Below the pieces are notes generated by a model, which worked only from the letters and a program-made list of their open reading frames with translations, did not search any database and had not been told where the DNA came from. Positions 36,716 through 49,952 of a DNA stretch of 64,000 bases are shown here, piece after piece (within the stretch, counting starts at the first letter, position 1; each line of letters starts with the position of its first letter). This DNA is from Archilochus colubris (taxonomy: Eukaryota; Chordata; Aves; Apodiformes; Trochilidae): assembly GCA_023079485.1 (NCBI GenBank), contig CM041090.1, positions 31,956,874-32,020,873 of the forward strand, in the 5' to 3' direction. The translations under genes and the position numbers were made by a program.

Positions 36716-39700
36716 GTGGTTAAAAGTTGAAAGTTATCCCATAAAAAAGATCCAAGAGGATCTATGTATATTCGCAAATGATTCTATCTGATAAAGCAGA
36801 TCTTTAGAGAAAAGTGGTTCCAGAGACCAGATTTCCAGAGATGTGCACATCTGGGGGGTTTACTTCAAGCTAATCCTCTTCCATTCCAGTGATCCAACTC
36901 CTGCAAATGGCTGGATCTGATTTGCTCACATGCTCCAAGACCCAGAGCACTGTAAGTGGAGCAGAGTAAGTGAGCAATTTACCTCAAACAAGCTCTGTTG
37001 TTCCAAATCCTCCTGCCTATGCAGAGGTACAGAATACCAAAAAAACACAACCAAACAAAAAGGGGTTATTCTCATTGATCTCTCTGCACAGAAGCAAATT
37101 AGGACCATCCTTAAAATATGGGATTGGAAGGCATGCTTTCAATATGAAACTTTCCTCCACCTAAACACATGACGTTCAAGTCTGTGACACAACAAAACCC
37201 AAACTTACCCAGGTGTATGCCTTTGTTAGGTCCGCAATGTAAAATGTTGCTATAGGTTTTGTATTCTAAAGTTCCAGCAACAGATGTGGAAATCACCTCC
37301 ACTCTAGTTACCCTCTCCTTCCTCCAGTACCCTGACTCCTCACTACATGTCTTCTTTCTATTACAACATTCAGCTTACAAAACAAATTGTTCTCTAGATC
37401 CTTACAGTCCTGCCAACTACATGTAACAATTCACTGCAGCAACAAAATTGTCCTATTATGTTTACTAAACTAGTGAATTACTGAAAAATTAAAATGTATG
37501 TAATTTGGGGTTTTGCCAATGACTGGTTCAGTGAATAGGATAAGGAATTTAACTTTAATGCATTGTCATAAGGGCAGTACACAAAGCACACAGGTTTCTC
37601 AATGTCTTAAAGCAAATGCTCGTGAGACCCAATCCTCAGTGAGAGCCCATCATGGTAGGCATCATTGCATTGTCAGTTAATTTTTCTCATTGTTTTTAAA
37701 ACTATAAGTGTTTCCTTCGTATTTTTTTTCTTTAGTCACTTGGCATCATAGAGGTGATTAAATTGATCTGGATTTCATGTGCTGCCTAAACTTTCTTTCA
37801 TTAAAGGAAATGGTAAATCTTTGTCTACAAAGAGGAACATGAACTATGTGTTCATTAAAAAGTTAAAATTTATTTTTAAAACTTTCCTCAATACATAGTT
37901 GAGCCTCAAATTGTGGCTATACTTCATCAGAATTTGGAGTAACCTAATCTTTCCAGGAATAGACTGGGCTAAACCAGTTCTCTGCAGCACAGACCATTGC
38001 TCCTTGATATGAAGTGGAGCTGCCAATTCCAGCAGACAAACTCTCTCTTTCACCTGAACACCTGGTCATCAAAGTGGAAATAACAGAAACAGGAAAGGGC
38101 AAGGAGAACAAAAGACAGAAAGAATTTAAACCCTTCGTACAAAACAGATGAAGGAAGAACCAGAAAGATATGTAAACTTCCCTTGCAGTAGCAGCGATAC
38201 ATACAGCATCACTGTGTACTGCCATAAAAATAATAGCAAACAAATCTAGATATAATCAAGAAAAATCAGTTCTGATACTGTGATTCAAAGTATTTTCCTA
38301 ACAGGTGAATTCAAAGATTCTTCATAAGACTTACTGATGTGACAACCAGAGTAAATTGTTTCTCTGTTTTCTTAGGCGATTTTTTTTTTTTTCAGTTGAG
38401 GAAAAGGAGTTTTCAGAAAATATGAAAATATTTGGGTACTGAACACAAACTGAGCCTTTCCTTGACCTCTTTGATTTTTATTGTGTCATGGAAGGAGGGA
38501 GGAACACTGTAGTCGAAATGCAACTGAGGTCAGCAGAAGCAGGGGCTGGGGTATGTTTCACTGCAGAGAAAAGGTTTGTTCTTACTCATCCTTATCTTCC
38601 AGCTTCTGCTTACATAAAGAATATTTTTGATACACAGAGATAGAAATTATTTCTTGAGTACAGTTTCAGTTTGGGACACTGGATTTATGGCAAGGCTGGA
38701 GAAGACGTCATTCAGTCCTTTTCACAATGAGGCTAAATCGTTTCCTGAAAGTGGGAAACGGTTTCATTATCCCTGGCTCAGAGATGGTGCCAAATTATTG
38801 TTGAAACTGAGGTGACTGATGAACCAGGAACTGATGCAGAGGAACAATTCTGTGTTTTAATCAAAGGAGCCAAATGACAGCTTATTGCCCTCATGAGAGC
38901 AGCACTGCCACGGGGCAGGCTGGCTGTCACTAACTTTCCCATCCAGCCAAGGGCTGGCCCACAGTCTTGCCTGTGCTGGTTCCCCTCCCTGATGGATGGC
39001 AGACTGCAGGCTGTGTAAGAGTTGGAGTGGCAGACTTCTGCTTGGCAGCTCTGCCCAGAGCCAACTGGCATTACAGAAGGCCTGACTATTACTGATTTGT
39101 TACAGCTGAATGACCCTTTTCAGGGCCAGGCACCAAATCTTTGTGCTTTTCCAGACACAGACCTTCTCCCCAGCCTTTTTTGCTTGCTGACATCTGTGTT
39201 AGTGCCCAAAAGCTTTCCAGCTTTGCTGACTGGCTGGAGTTAAGATACTTCTTGGGTTGCTGATCTGTTCAGCCAGTCCTCATGGGGAAGAACTTGTTTG
39301 TGTGCTGATCTAGCTAGTATTTAGGGAGGTCTAAGGAGGAAAGGAAAAGTCCTTTTAATCCTTGTTCATCAAGTAGGGTTTCTGTAATGCTTACTACAAG
39401 TAGTGCTTTTCTACAGAGCAGATGTAGCACCAAGTTTGTGCATTTTTCCTTTCTTCAGGAGAGAGGGTTACAAGTATAGATGTACATCTGTAAGAGATCC
39501 AGAAGATCTCTTCTGAATGGAGTCCCTCTGCTTTCAACAAGTTAATGCATCTCTGGGACTTTATTCCATGAAAGCTGAAAGCAATAATAATTTGACATAA
39601 AACTGATTCTGCTTTGTTTCTTACATTTACTCTTGATTTTCCTGTTATAATTTCATAAACCCACCAAAGCTCCAGTATAAAATCGAATATTCTGCTTCTT

Positions 39701-40460
39701 ACAACTTAGACTTACAGTCAATTACCCTTGTTCCTATCTTGTCTCAATAGTATAGTCCTGCATGGACAATAAACCAAGTAAAAGCATGGTAGTTTCAAAG
39801 ATGATACTGCAGTATTTATTGCAGACTGTACAGGCAGTGACTTGAAAATTATCAGCATTTTTCTTTAAGTGGCTTGCTTATTATGTTGATGACATAAGAA
39901 ACACAGTAGGCTAGATTTTCTACCATGGTTATGGAATGAAACTGCACGCATTTATAGCAGCAGTAAATTTTGCACACAATTTTTAAACATGGCAGGATAT
40001 AACTTATGGGTGGTTCTGTAGCAATGTTCATTGCTGCATAGTATGACTGAAACCAAACAAACTTTTGTGAGACAGATGGTTCTTATGGGAACCAAATTTC
40101 CAAAAAAATTCCAAACGATATTGCATCCATTATTTTCCCAGAAAGTGTCAGTGATGTTATTTTGGGGGGTTCTGGCTAAGGAATAAAACAGGAAACATGA
40201 GGAATGAGAGAAGACTGCATCATGTTCTTGAAAATAAGAGATATCACTTAGTAATTTGGGACATTAACAAAATTCCTTTTCCAACAGGGCAAGAATTCTG
40301 TGCCCTGAGTCCAGTCCTTCGAGGCACACAGTGGTACAGGTGGGAGGAGGTTTAAGGATGTTTCCCTGTAGCAGCTCCCTGTATCATCATGGTCTTGCCA
40401 TAGCAGGTGAAAACTCAAGGTTTATGTTTTCTGGAGAAGTTAAGGACCTAAAGGGGGCTG

Positions 40461-40510
40461 CTTTTTTTTTTTTGCTTTTGCTTTTTTTTTCGCTTTTGCT
40501 TTTTTTTTTC
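40461..40510 (+). repeat. T-rich tract with two 18-19-bp tandem units
   Basis: Units starting GCTTTTGC, then nine or ten T and a C, occur at 40474-40491 and 40492-40510, preceded by a T-run. It is a short minisatellite made from a pyrimidine tract. Confidence 0.75.
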
Positions 40511-43500
40511 TTTTGTGAAAGAGTTCTATCCTTTGGAGGGATTCGACCTTCCTATATGAAGAGCCTCAAGAATTAATTCCAGCTCTCACAATAACCTTGT
40601 TAATTATGTGAAGGGAACTTTTTTCTTATCTTGTGGCATCTCAACAGCCTGGTAAGCACGATTTGCTCTCTCATGCCTAGTTAATTTTGAAAGATAGGTT
40701 CCATTGAAAGAGAAGAACCTGAATAAATAACAAAAGATCTAAAAATCTTTTTTAGTTGGCTTCTTAAAAAAAAAGTAGGAAAAAGACTTTCCTTCAGGAC
40801 ACATATCCTGTAGGTGGTGAGTTACATTGGAAGGGGTACCTGCCTTTCAGACTAGTTGAACGATAGACACCTCTTCTCTTCCAGACTGTGAGATCTCCAT
40901 TTGAGAGTAAATTAGAGTTATAACAGGACCATAGAATAATCAAGACAATGAGTTCACACAGCCAAGCTCCTTGGACTTGGTGTTAGGTTATGTTTGAGGA
41001 TAACTGTCTAGCTGCATATTGGCTACAAAACTCAGAAAAATGTCAAGTCATAAATTAGTTCATGAAAAAATCTACCATCAACATATGTGATCCGGGGTGA
41101 TACCATATCTGGGGCATTTGGCTAGTACATTTTTCTAAATGCAAATCTCTCGAAACCAGTTCTCACTTCCTATTCTCACAAAGAGAGATTTATTTCAGAA
41201 TGGCATGTGAAATAGGACTTTTTTTCTTGTGCACATGTTGTATTTTTATCTATTCTTCCTTTGATGGGTATTAGTGAAAATAATCTATCACTGGCAGATA
41301 AAAAAATCTTTTCCTGCATTGCACACCACCACAAGTTATAAAGTACACTTTTATTCACTTTCAGATGAAATAGATTGTTTTCTTAGTTTTGCATATAAAA
41401 GTGTCTCCTTTACTTCTAGTAGCTCATAAGGGGACTGCCAGGCTCAAAATTAAAAAGCCAGCTCTATACACAGATAGAAGCTACAGTGGATATACTGAAG
41501 TAGAAGCATAGATGATAAGGGTCTCTGCAAAATGTTTATTGGTTTAGGCAAGTTTCTAATTTTTAGTGCTTCTATCTCTGTGCTCAAGAAGAGCTCTGTG
41601 ACAGAAATGCAGAAATGTTATCTCTAAAAATTGTTGGTCATCTGTATTACCATTCATTTGAGAGGCAACAGAATTAATATTTCTCAACAGTTTGTTTCCA
41701 TACAGAAATTAAGCTCATTTCAAGATGTATAAAGATGAATACAACATAAAAGGCAGGTTTCTCTATTGCAAACATAATTTTGCATTTAAGGCTTATCTAA
41801 GAATTTTGGAAACAGAAGTCAGCTAGGACACCAATTCAAATGTACTGTTAATCATCTTGTGCATGCAAATCAGGCAGGTAGGGACATGATGATTCAAATT
41901 TGAGGACACAGATGTTGGTACAAACCATAACTGGAAGAAAGTGAGCTAGTGTACCAAATTTATGAAGATATACTAGTTAATAATTTACTGTCAATAAACA
42001 GACCTTCTCCAGCAGCAAAATTATCTTTACTCTGAGACACAAGAATCCATTTTAAGTGCTTTTCTTTTATTGAATTTTGCAGTCAGGGAAATAACATAAG
42101 CTCAGTTGCAACTCGGCAGCTGGGTGTGGATCTTTTTCTTTGAATACCTCTGTAGAATGATGATAGATTCTAGCTGCAGGCCACACCTGCTATGTCTCCA
42201 TACTCTTGTCTGAAAGGGATCAGCAACAGCTGCCCAGTCAAGTTTCAGGTCACCATTGTAACATGCATTAAAGTGACAAACCTTTTCTCAGAGGGATGAC
42301 AGTCCACTATAAGGTAAAAAGTGGAAATGAAAATGGTCATCTCTTATTTTTGTGGGATACCTCACCCAGCAGAAATCAATACCTTTTTTTTTTTTTTTCC
42401 TACTGTAACACAAACAACTTCCTAGTCCTTAGTAAGCAATTCAAATTATCTTTTGAAAATGCTTAAAAAAGTAACTTTTCTAGTCTGTAAGTCATTTAGG
42501 AATACAAGCTCAACTGGAAAGTCAATTCACAAAAGCATTTCTCATTTCTTTAAGATAATAAGCAAATCTTGAGTATGAAAGCCAGTCCTAGTAGAGCAAG
42601 AACATTTGGTGGGACAGATATCCCTAAATGGTAGGACTTAAAGACAAGTATGTTCATACAGGAACCTAGAAGAAAATTCTGCAGATGAGCTCCCTTTGTT
42701 GTTGAACAAAGGGTTGAAGGGTTCAAACGTTTCCTCTATTTTCATCTTTGTATAAGCAATGGCTAGTGGGAGAAAAAAAGAATTTTTGAAAAATTATCAA
42801 ACATTGATGTAACACTGGGGGAGTTAGTCTGACTATCATTAGCTCAGAAAACCCTGACAACCTAGTTATATTTAGTTTTACCTTATAATCTAGTCTAACA
42901 GTTTGATTTTCAACTTAGGGAATCTTTTATCGTTCTGTCATTTAAAAAAAAACCTGTTAGTTCTAATCAATGTCTCTTGAAAGCATCTTCAACTTCAAAT
43001 GCAACTGAAACTGAAGTTTCAGAATTTATTACCTAGATCTTTGGCCAAAAAAGGCCAACATTTTGTAGGGCAAAAAAGTCTTACTTCATTGTTCTTTTGA
43101 GAACTTACCCAGTTTCATGACATGCTTAGGACTTTACTTTCATGTGAGATCTACCTGACCCTCTCCTGTGATAAAGCATGAAAGAAAGAAGGTACCTTGT
43201 ATCTTCCTCCTTTCTCTCAGTGAACTCAGCAAGTGGCAGGAGCCCAGGTTTTGTGGGCTTACTCTGGTTTGATTCTCTGTTTTCTTTCCTCCTATGTCTT
43301 AGCGGGGAATCCCAGCTTCAGAAAGTAGATCCACATCATCGAATCCCCAAGGGATAATGCTATTTTCATTTGGAAATGTGAGCCAGGCTGATCTTTGTTA
43401 AGTATCTTATGGATGGCAGAACGCTTTTGAACAAACAGTATGTTAAGCAATATCAATACCTGTTGACAGAATATATAATAATCTCTGTATCATTACTGAT

Positions 43501-44815
43501 TTGTTTATTTCAGCCAAACACTAATTCCAGCATATAAGATGTATTAACTGTAAATAACAGCACATACTATTCACAGAATATCTTAAACATGCAAGCTTAA
43601 AAATTGTTCTTGTTTGACTGAGCTACAGTGCAAAGTGCATCTGATTTGTGAAGGCTGAACTGTTTCTAGTTACCGCAAGCATTGTCTGGTGTCTTTCTTC
43701 TTGTGTCAAAGATACAAAGCAAAAGAGCTTATAACTGAAGACTCAAGCAAGTGCTCTGATGGAGAGAATGGCAAAAAAGTACCAATAAACTCAAAGCTCA
43801 TCTCTAATCCCCTTTGTGACCAACACACCTCTAGGCACAGCAGACTTCTGTCCCTGTTCAACCACTGTTCGGAGCTATACTTCATCCTTGAGAATATATT
43901 CATGGATCACTTTGGTTGCTCTCTTTGTAATCAAAGCAGCTTCAAAGTAATGAAATGCTAAAAAGAAAAATTGCTGGCTAAAAAATATTATTCTGGTCTT
44001 GAAAAACTTGATTTCTCATCTCACCATGACAAGTGTTGTGAGGCTACATCTTGCCAAAATATGGTCAAGAACAGGTTAAGTTCAGTGGGAAGTCTGAAAG
44101 AAAATCTCTTAGAGATAAGAGGAATTAGAAATTTGTTGGAGATGACAGGACAGAAGCCATAGTGTCAGAAAAGACACAGCATCTGCTACTCAAAGGATGA
44201 AGATGAAATTATACTTATGAATATGATTAATGTGATTACAAGGTATGCAATCAGCATTTATTTTAATAAAACACTGAAATATATTTGTTCATTGCATGTC
44301 AGGCTCCTTTTTATTAATACTTAGCTGCTATTTCCATTTCTTAAAAGAATAGAACCTTCCCTTAATTTTTATGTTAAAGATTGTTAAATTTAACCTAAAA
44401 TAAATAATTATTCAATCCCACTCTAAAATTCACACACATTTAAGAGTTCTGAAATCATAAGGTAAAGTTGAAAAAATTATATCAGCCTCTAAATCATTTT
44501 TTAACAGCATCTTTCTGGCAATTTTAAATTGACCACTAACTTTATGTGATGAATTTTTGCTCTAGCCTCGGCTCCAGACATGCATTGATAAACAATCCCT
44601 TGATTTTAATAGGTTTTAGAGAAAAAACTTCTAAGCCTTCTTATGATTTTCTTAATATGAGTAATAAGTGATGCATGTTATTTGTTCAGCAGTATTAAAG
44701 TGGATGATTCAGTGAAACATGAACAATTCCTGCTTTTAATTTAATGGTCATATTTCATTTTAATTTGTGGGGTTTTTTTAACCTTATGTTTTAACATTAT
44801 GCACTGCATACTTCA

Positions 44816-44849
44816 CTGCTTAAACAGTCTGTCTGCTTAAACAGTCTGG
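44816..44849 (+). repeat. 17-bp tandem duplication
   Basis: CTGCTTAAACAGTCTG followed by T, then by G, stands twice in a row; only the last base differs. Such a duplication suggests a recent replication slip. Confidence 0.85.
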
Positions 44850-46139
44850 ACAGTTTGCTCTGTGGATGTGCAATCCCTATGGATGCTGTCAAAATTAAAC
44901 TCAGTTGAAGTGACTGCCTTTGAAAATGAAGTGACAATGTAGCTACTGTGGTTACACCTGTACTTTCTGCTGTAGTTCATGTGCCTGCAATAATGGGTGT
45001 GACAAAGTTGTTTCCATCTGAACTACTTGGATGTATAACTGGAATTTCTTTGGTTGTGTTCCACAGCTATATTACCTGTAGTAAATGCTATAATGTTCTG
45101 TAGCATTACTTTCTAGAGAGAAAAAACCGTCTTTTCTGAGCACTGTGAAACTGAGATTAATCGTATTCAGTTGATTAAACTTTCCTTCTGATTGTAGTGT
45201 AACTGAACTACTAGCAAGAGTGACTGGTACCCAACTTGGCTATTTATGATAGGCGGAAGACATCATCGTATTTGTGTGACAAGCTTTTGTGACTGAATGG
45301 CACGGTTTTGCTGGGATAGCAATCCTTTCCTTCTCAGGTTTTGGTCCTTTTGTCAGCTCTCACTACCAGATAATTCTATGAGCAGCACTATTTAGATGTG
45401 AGATTCCAAACTGAGGTCTGATTCTGTGTCCAGCAAGTCCCTTCCTTCCTGTGACAAGAATCCACTGTACTTCTCTTGCTGATGTCTGGCAAAAGAGAAT
45501 CTTCCACTGCAGCTTAGCAAGGCTGCATGTAACCAGTTTTATCTAACAAGCAGAGGCCATGAGCAGCACAGCAGTCTCAGTTCCACTGCTTGAACCTGGA
45601 TTCCTGCTAAGGAGTGAAATCTGCAGCTACAACCACTTCCTGCCTCCTGCTTCTCTTTTCTTGGCTAGAGGGCTCAATGTTCTCTCCTGAACCACTTTCA
45701 GCCACACCCAAGTGCTAATTGTTCAGCAACGAAAGCTCTAATTATCAGGTTATTAATATTTTAATTACTAGGAGACTGGAAGAGACTGAGGTCAGACTAC
45801 CAAAGATGCATTATTTTTTTATAATAATGGAATCTGATTTCTGTTCATCCAGGAAGAAATCTGTTTACAAGCAGGATAGTTATAAGGTTTTATTCCTGTT
45901 CTAGGAAAGATTTATGTGAAGAATCATGAGGTGCTTTTACTATGCAGCCAACTTGGATTAATCCTTGCATGAAAGATTTTATCACTTGGCCTCCAAATTA
46001 GCAGAAGGTTTTATCCAAACCTGTTTTAAGTGTATAAAAACAAAATGCTCAGGCAAATTTTGTAACTAAAAAATAGAGAGGCTTAGAAAACATGACCTTA
46101 GAGTGGAAAATATTAATACACAGAATAGATTGCTGCAAA
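44850..46139. other. Unique non-coding sequence
   Basis: Nothing recognised as a gene or mobile element. Short frames only, the longest being 61 codons. Confidence 0.5.
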
Positions 46140-46430
46140 GAGAAAGAGAATTATCTGTTGCTTGTATCTTCAGCAAACAGGACAAGAAGTAATGAGACTA
46201 AATCAGATCAAAGATGATTTAGGATAGACATTAGAGAAAACCCTCAAGGGGTAGTGATAATTGATCACAGAACTAGCTTACCTTGAAAGAACATGGACCC
46301 CCCATGGATACTGCTTTTTAAAGACAGATTGAAAGAACATCTCTGAGGAGTGCATGTGGTTTCCCTGTACTTTGCTTGCTATGGGGTAACAGACTAGATG
46401 CTTTCTTCTGATCCTGCCTGTATTTTTATC
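46140..46430 (+). mobile_element. Old CR1/L3-like LINE 3'-end relic, plus strand
   Basis: Blocks in CR1/L3 3'-end order can be followed. They are GGACAAGAAGTAATGAGACTAAATCAGATCAAAG, then GATTTAGGATAGACATTAGAGAAAA (equivalent of the FRLDIRKN codons), AAAGACAGATTGAAAGAACATCTCTGAGG (FKDRLKEHL-like), and the tail-proximal TAACAGACTAGATGCTTTCTTCTGATCCTGCCTG. There is no octamer tail, all frames are broken, and divergence is high. It resembles the 18.2 kb relic in age. It was probably shared with other sauropsids, which synteny would test. Confidence 0.72.
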
Positions 46431-49308
46431 AGCCTTTACTCAGTGAAGTCAGAATGGGACTAGAGATTTAATTCATTGAAATTTCATAAGGAATTAGATG
46501 CAAGACTGGAGATTTAGATGCATTTTCCATAGTGCAAACATTTTGACATAGTAGTGTTCAGGCAAAGCAGATATTGCAGCTCTGAAGCAGATACAACAAT
46601 CAGAACTTCTGAATTCTCTTGCTTTCTCCACAGAAAACAATTTCAGAATATTTTGTAGACATATAGTGATATGTTTGTGAGGTCTTTTGGTATGGATTAC
46701 AGTTATAAGTTCTCTGTGAACTCAGATATAGTTTATGCTCTGCTTATGGCAGAGATAGAAAACATGTATACACACTTTTCTTACCTTAAGACAAGACTTC
46801 TATCCTTTCTGGGCATTGCATTAATAATCTAAAATAAAAGTACCATTTATCTGGTCAGTGATGGTGAAAGAATAACTAAACTTCCATTACAGAGATGTAT
46901 CAAAGTGTTTGACAGAATTATTGAGTGTGGTCCAACCAGTTACATTAGGAAATATTGAGATCAGTCAGTAGCTTCCACACTAAGTTCTAGTGGATTGTTT
47001 TAACTGCAGGCATACTCCGTGAGTTGTCTAACACAGATTGCTTCTTGCATGGTATTAAGACAATTTTTCCTGTTTATACTCATAACTCTGAGGGAGATCT
47101 GTTGCACCTTGTCCCACTTGTAAATAAAGCTTTTCCCATTTCACAGGACAAATTATGTATTTGTTCCATGGAAAAAACCCTGTGTTACATAAAAATGTTA
47201 CCTTCTTCAGAATACAATTTATTTTTCTGCCAGTAAGGCCTTATAGTTTTGCAAAAGCAGAATTAAGTCAGAAATAGAATTAGCTGCTTCCGTAGTCAGC
47301 AGCTATTTTACAAGGGGTGTGCATGTGTGTGTGTCTAAATAATTTATTTGCAGGAAGGTTGTTTAAAGGACAGTGTGGATCTGTGTTTCCGCTGGGGATC
47401 GGTGTGAAGACAAAAAGCCCAGCTGGAATGCAAGAGAGAGAATCCTCATAGATAAGTAAAACTACAAAGTTTTCTAGTTGAGGAACATCATAAAGATGTC
47501 CTATGAAGCTATGTGACTTCTGCATTCTGATACAGTCCTATTCCTTTTGTCTATTCAAAACTATCTTACAAGGCAAATCAGTACATAATCATTCCTGAAA
47601 AAAGATCACATTTGCTGACTTTAAGAAGGGAAAATACAATGATCCTTGTTCACAGTTCCTACCTTTATACTTACCTTTATTTCTTTATCCTAACTGGATA
47701 ATTCAGTCAAATAACTGAGGGGTAATTTTTAGAAAAAGAATGGTGATGGAATCCATTGTTCTTCAATGTCTTCTGATTATTTTCGTAATCATGTGAAAAG
47801 GGATGTTTTCACACCCAGCAGGACCTAACAAAAATATTTGCCTTTGCTAACTTTTTGGCACTTCTTTCAGTCAACACTCAGCCCAAACAAATGGCATTTT
47901 TAGTATTCTGATCTTAGGCAGCCTGAAACAAATGACTTAGACTGAAAACTAGGTCTTCTAGCAGACTCTTCTCTGGCCTGGCTGCGCAGCCCATCACTGG
48001 ACCTCCTGCATGGAAGTCCTCAAGCCAATGAACTGCAAGAATACTTATATGTCTTCATGACAGACCAACCAGCTTTGGCCTGATAGTGCCTTGGCATGGA
48101 GCAACTCCTCCCACTGTGGTAGTCAGCTTGCTAAACTTGCTCAGTGTATCCTCACATGATACAACACGGTGCACTGCTGGAGGAAACTATTTATGGTGGA
48201 GGAAACTATTTCTAGTAGCAGGATCAGAATATGTTTTTGAATGCACCTTAATTTCTTGTGGTTATGAGTCTGCCCATTTCAGTAAGATTTAATGAAAGCT
48301 ATGATGTTACTTTATAATGCCTTGAGGGTTGCTTTTTTATTTTTTTTTTAAACCTACAATTTGTATTATTATTTAGAGAGTATGGCTGAATAAATTATCA
48401 TAGGAACTGTAAAGCTATTATCCCAGCAGAAGGCCAGGCACATTGCATTTTAGAACACCAAGGAATTCCACATGGATCATGTGCGTATGGTAAGGATAGG
48501 AATTAATGTATATAGGAAGGGATTGTCATTTTCTCCTACTTCTAAATTCTTGCTTGTTGCAGATTTGAGATAATGATATCATCTTGTACTTGTATGCCCC
48601 AAGTTATTTGTTATCATACTGACTCTAAATCATTCCTTTCTATAAAATGACTGAAATTGTTTTATCACTTCATAAGAAGTATTATTCTTAAAAGTATTGT
48701 ACAGAGAGTTAAGGAGGGAAGAGCTATTGCAGACCATTTATATATTCGATAAAAATAAACAAACATGAAAACTAATAAAGCCAGACAGATTTTTCTCTAG
48801 TTTTTACCCAATTTATAATGAAAATGGAAATTTTCTGAGAGCAGATATTTCTGCTTAGTATAAAACTATTTTTTTCCACCAAAAATGCTTCACTTGAATG
48901 GTTCAGCATTTTTAAAAGAACTGGTTTCAAAGAGTTGCTTGTTTTTCCCATCTACATGTCAAGAAAGGAGGATATTACATTTTTGGCCATGTAGTTTTGA
49001 TGTCTGCTTGGCAGTGTACAGGAATTGTTAAGAGCATGCTGGATTTCCTCAGGAAAGAAAGCCAATATCCTCAACAGTATTGTGTATTTATTAAAAGATA
49101 GAACCAAGAAGTGAGTTTCTACATTTCTACATCATCCAAGCTTTTAGCATTGCAGAAAGCCCTTGCTTTTCCCTATTTTTTTTTTTTTTTCCAGAGAGGA
49201 ATAAGCCATTAGACACATCAGCTGTTTATGTTTCTACTCTTCATTTTTGGAGTTCCTTTTCAGAAGAAGATTCAGATTTTTACATCCTCAGTAGTGGCAT
49301 TTACTTCA
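46431..49308. other. Unique AT-rich non-coding sequence
   Basis: No gene supported. A short (GT)n tract lies at 47317-47333, and TGGAGGAAACTATTT is repeated at 48178-48192 and 48197-48211. T-runs occur at about 48336-48350 and 49177-49191. Confidence 0.5.
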
Positions 49309-49952
49309 TAGAATCACAGAATCATAGAATCACAGAAGCAGAATCATAGAATCATATAATGGTTTCAGTTGGAAGGACCTTAAAGATCATCTTGTGCCAA
49401 CCACTCTGACATGGGTAGGGACACATCCCACAGGACCAGGTTTCTCCAAGCTCCACCAACTTGAACATTTCCAGGGATGGGGCATCCATAACTTCCCTGG
49501 GCAACCTGTCCCGGTATCTCACCACCCTCATAGTAAAGAATTTCTTTCTTATCTCTAGCCTATATCTATCCTCTTCCAATTTAAAGCCATTCCCTGATGT
49601 TCTGTCAATTCATGCCCTTGTGAAATGTCCCCCCCAGCTTTTTCGTAGGCCCCTTCAGGTACTGGAAGGCTGCTATAAGATGTCCTCAGATGTTCTCTCC
49701 TCCAGGCTGAATGACCCCAACTCTCTCACCCTGTCTTAATAGGAGAGGTGCTCCAGTCCTTTGATCGTCTTTGTATCCCTCCTCTGGACTTGCTCCAAGG
49801 TCCTTAATGTTGAGGAGCCCAGATTTAGACACAGCACTCCAGGTGGGGTCTCATGAGATCAGAGAAGAGGGGCAGAATCACCTCCCTCGACCTGCTGGTC
49901 ACAGTTCTTATGAAGCCCAGGATATGGGTGGTTTATGACTGAGGGCAATCTT
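49309..49952 (-). mobile_element. CR1 LINE, 5'-truncated, minus strand, with octamer tail
   Basis: On the plus strand it opens with repeated CATAGAAT/CACAGAAT octamers (49309-49355), the reverse complement of the CR1 3' microsatellite. It continues GTTGGAAGGACCTTAAAGATCATCTTGTGCCAACC and then the reversed ORF2 3' region. The minus-strand frame 49352-49579 shows YRLEIRKKFFTMRVVRYRDR and PREVMDAPSLEMFK, the conserved CR1 ORF2 C terminus. Homology extends to the GCTGCTATAAGATGTCC, CTCCAGGCTGAATGACCCCAACTC and ACACAGCACTCCAGGTGGGGTCTCA blocks and stops near 49950. At about 640 bases it is the longest avian-type CR1 in the window, and it is non-functional. Confidence 0.95.

Larger units (their letters stand above)
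35946..44815. other. Unique AT-rich non-coding sequence
   Basis: No gene or transposon is recognised over nearly 9 kb. It holds a purine tract of GGAAA units at 36671-36715, an imperfect T-rich tandem at 40461-40510, and a T-run at 42385-42398. Frames up to 111 codons occur (minus 36304-36639) without recognisable domains. 44200-44780 is AT-rich with many TAAT/ATTA words and could be conserved non-coding DNA. Confidence 0.5.
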
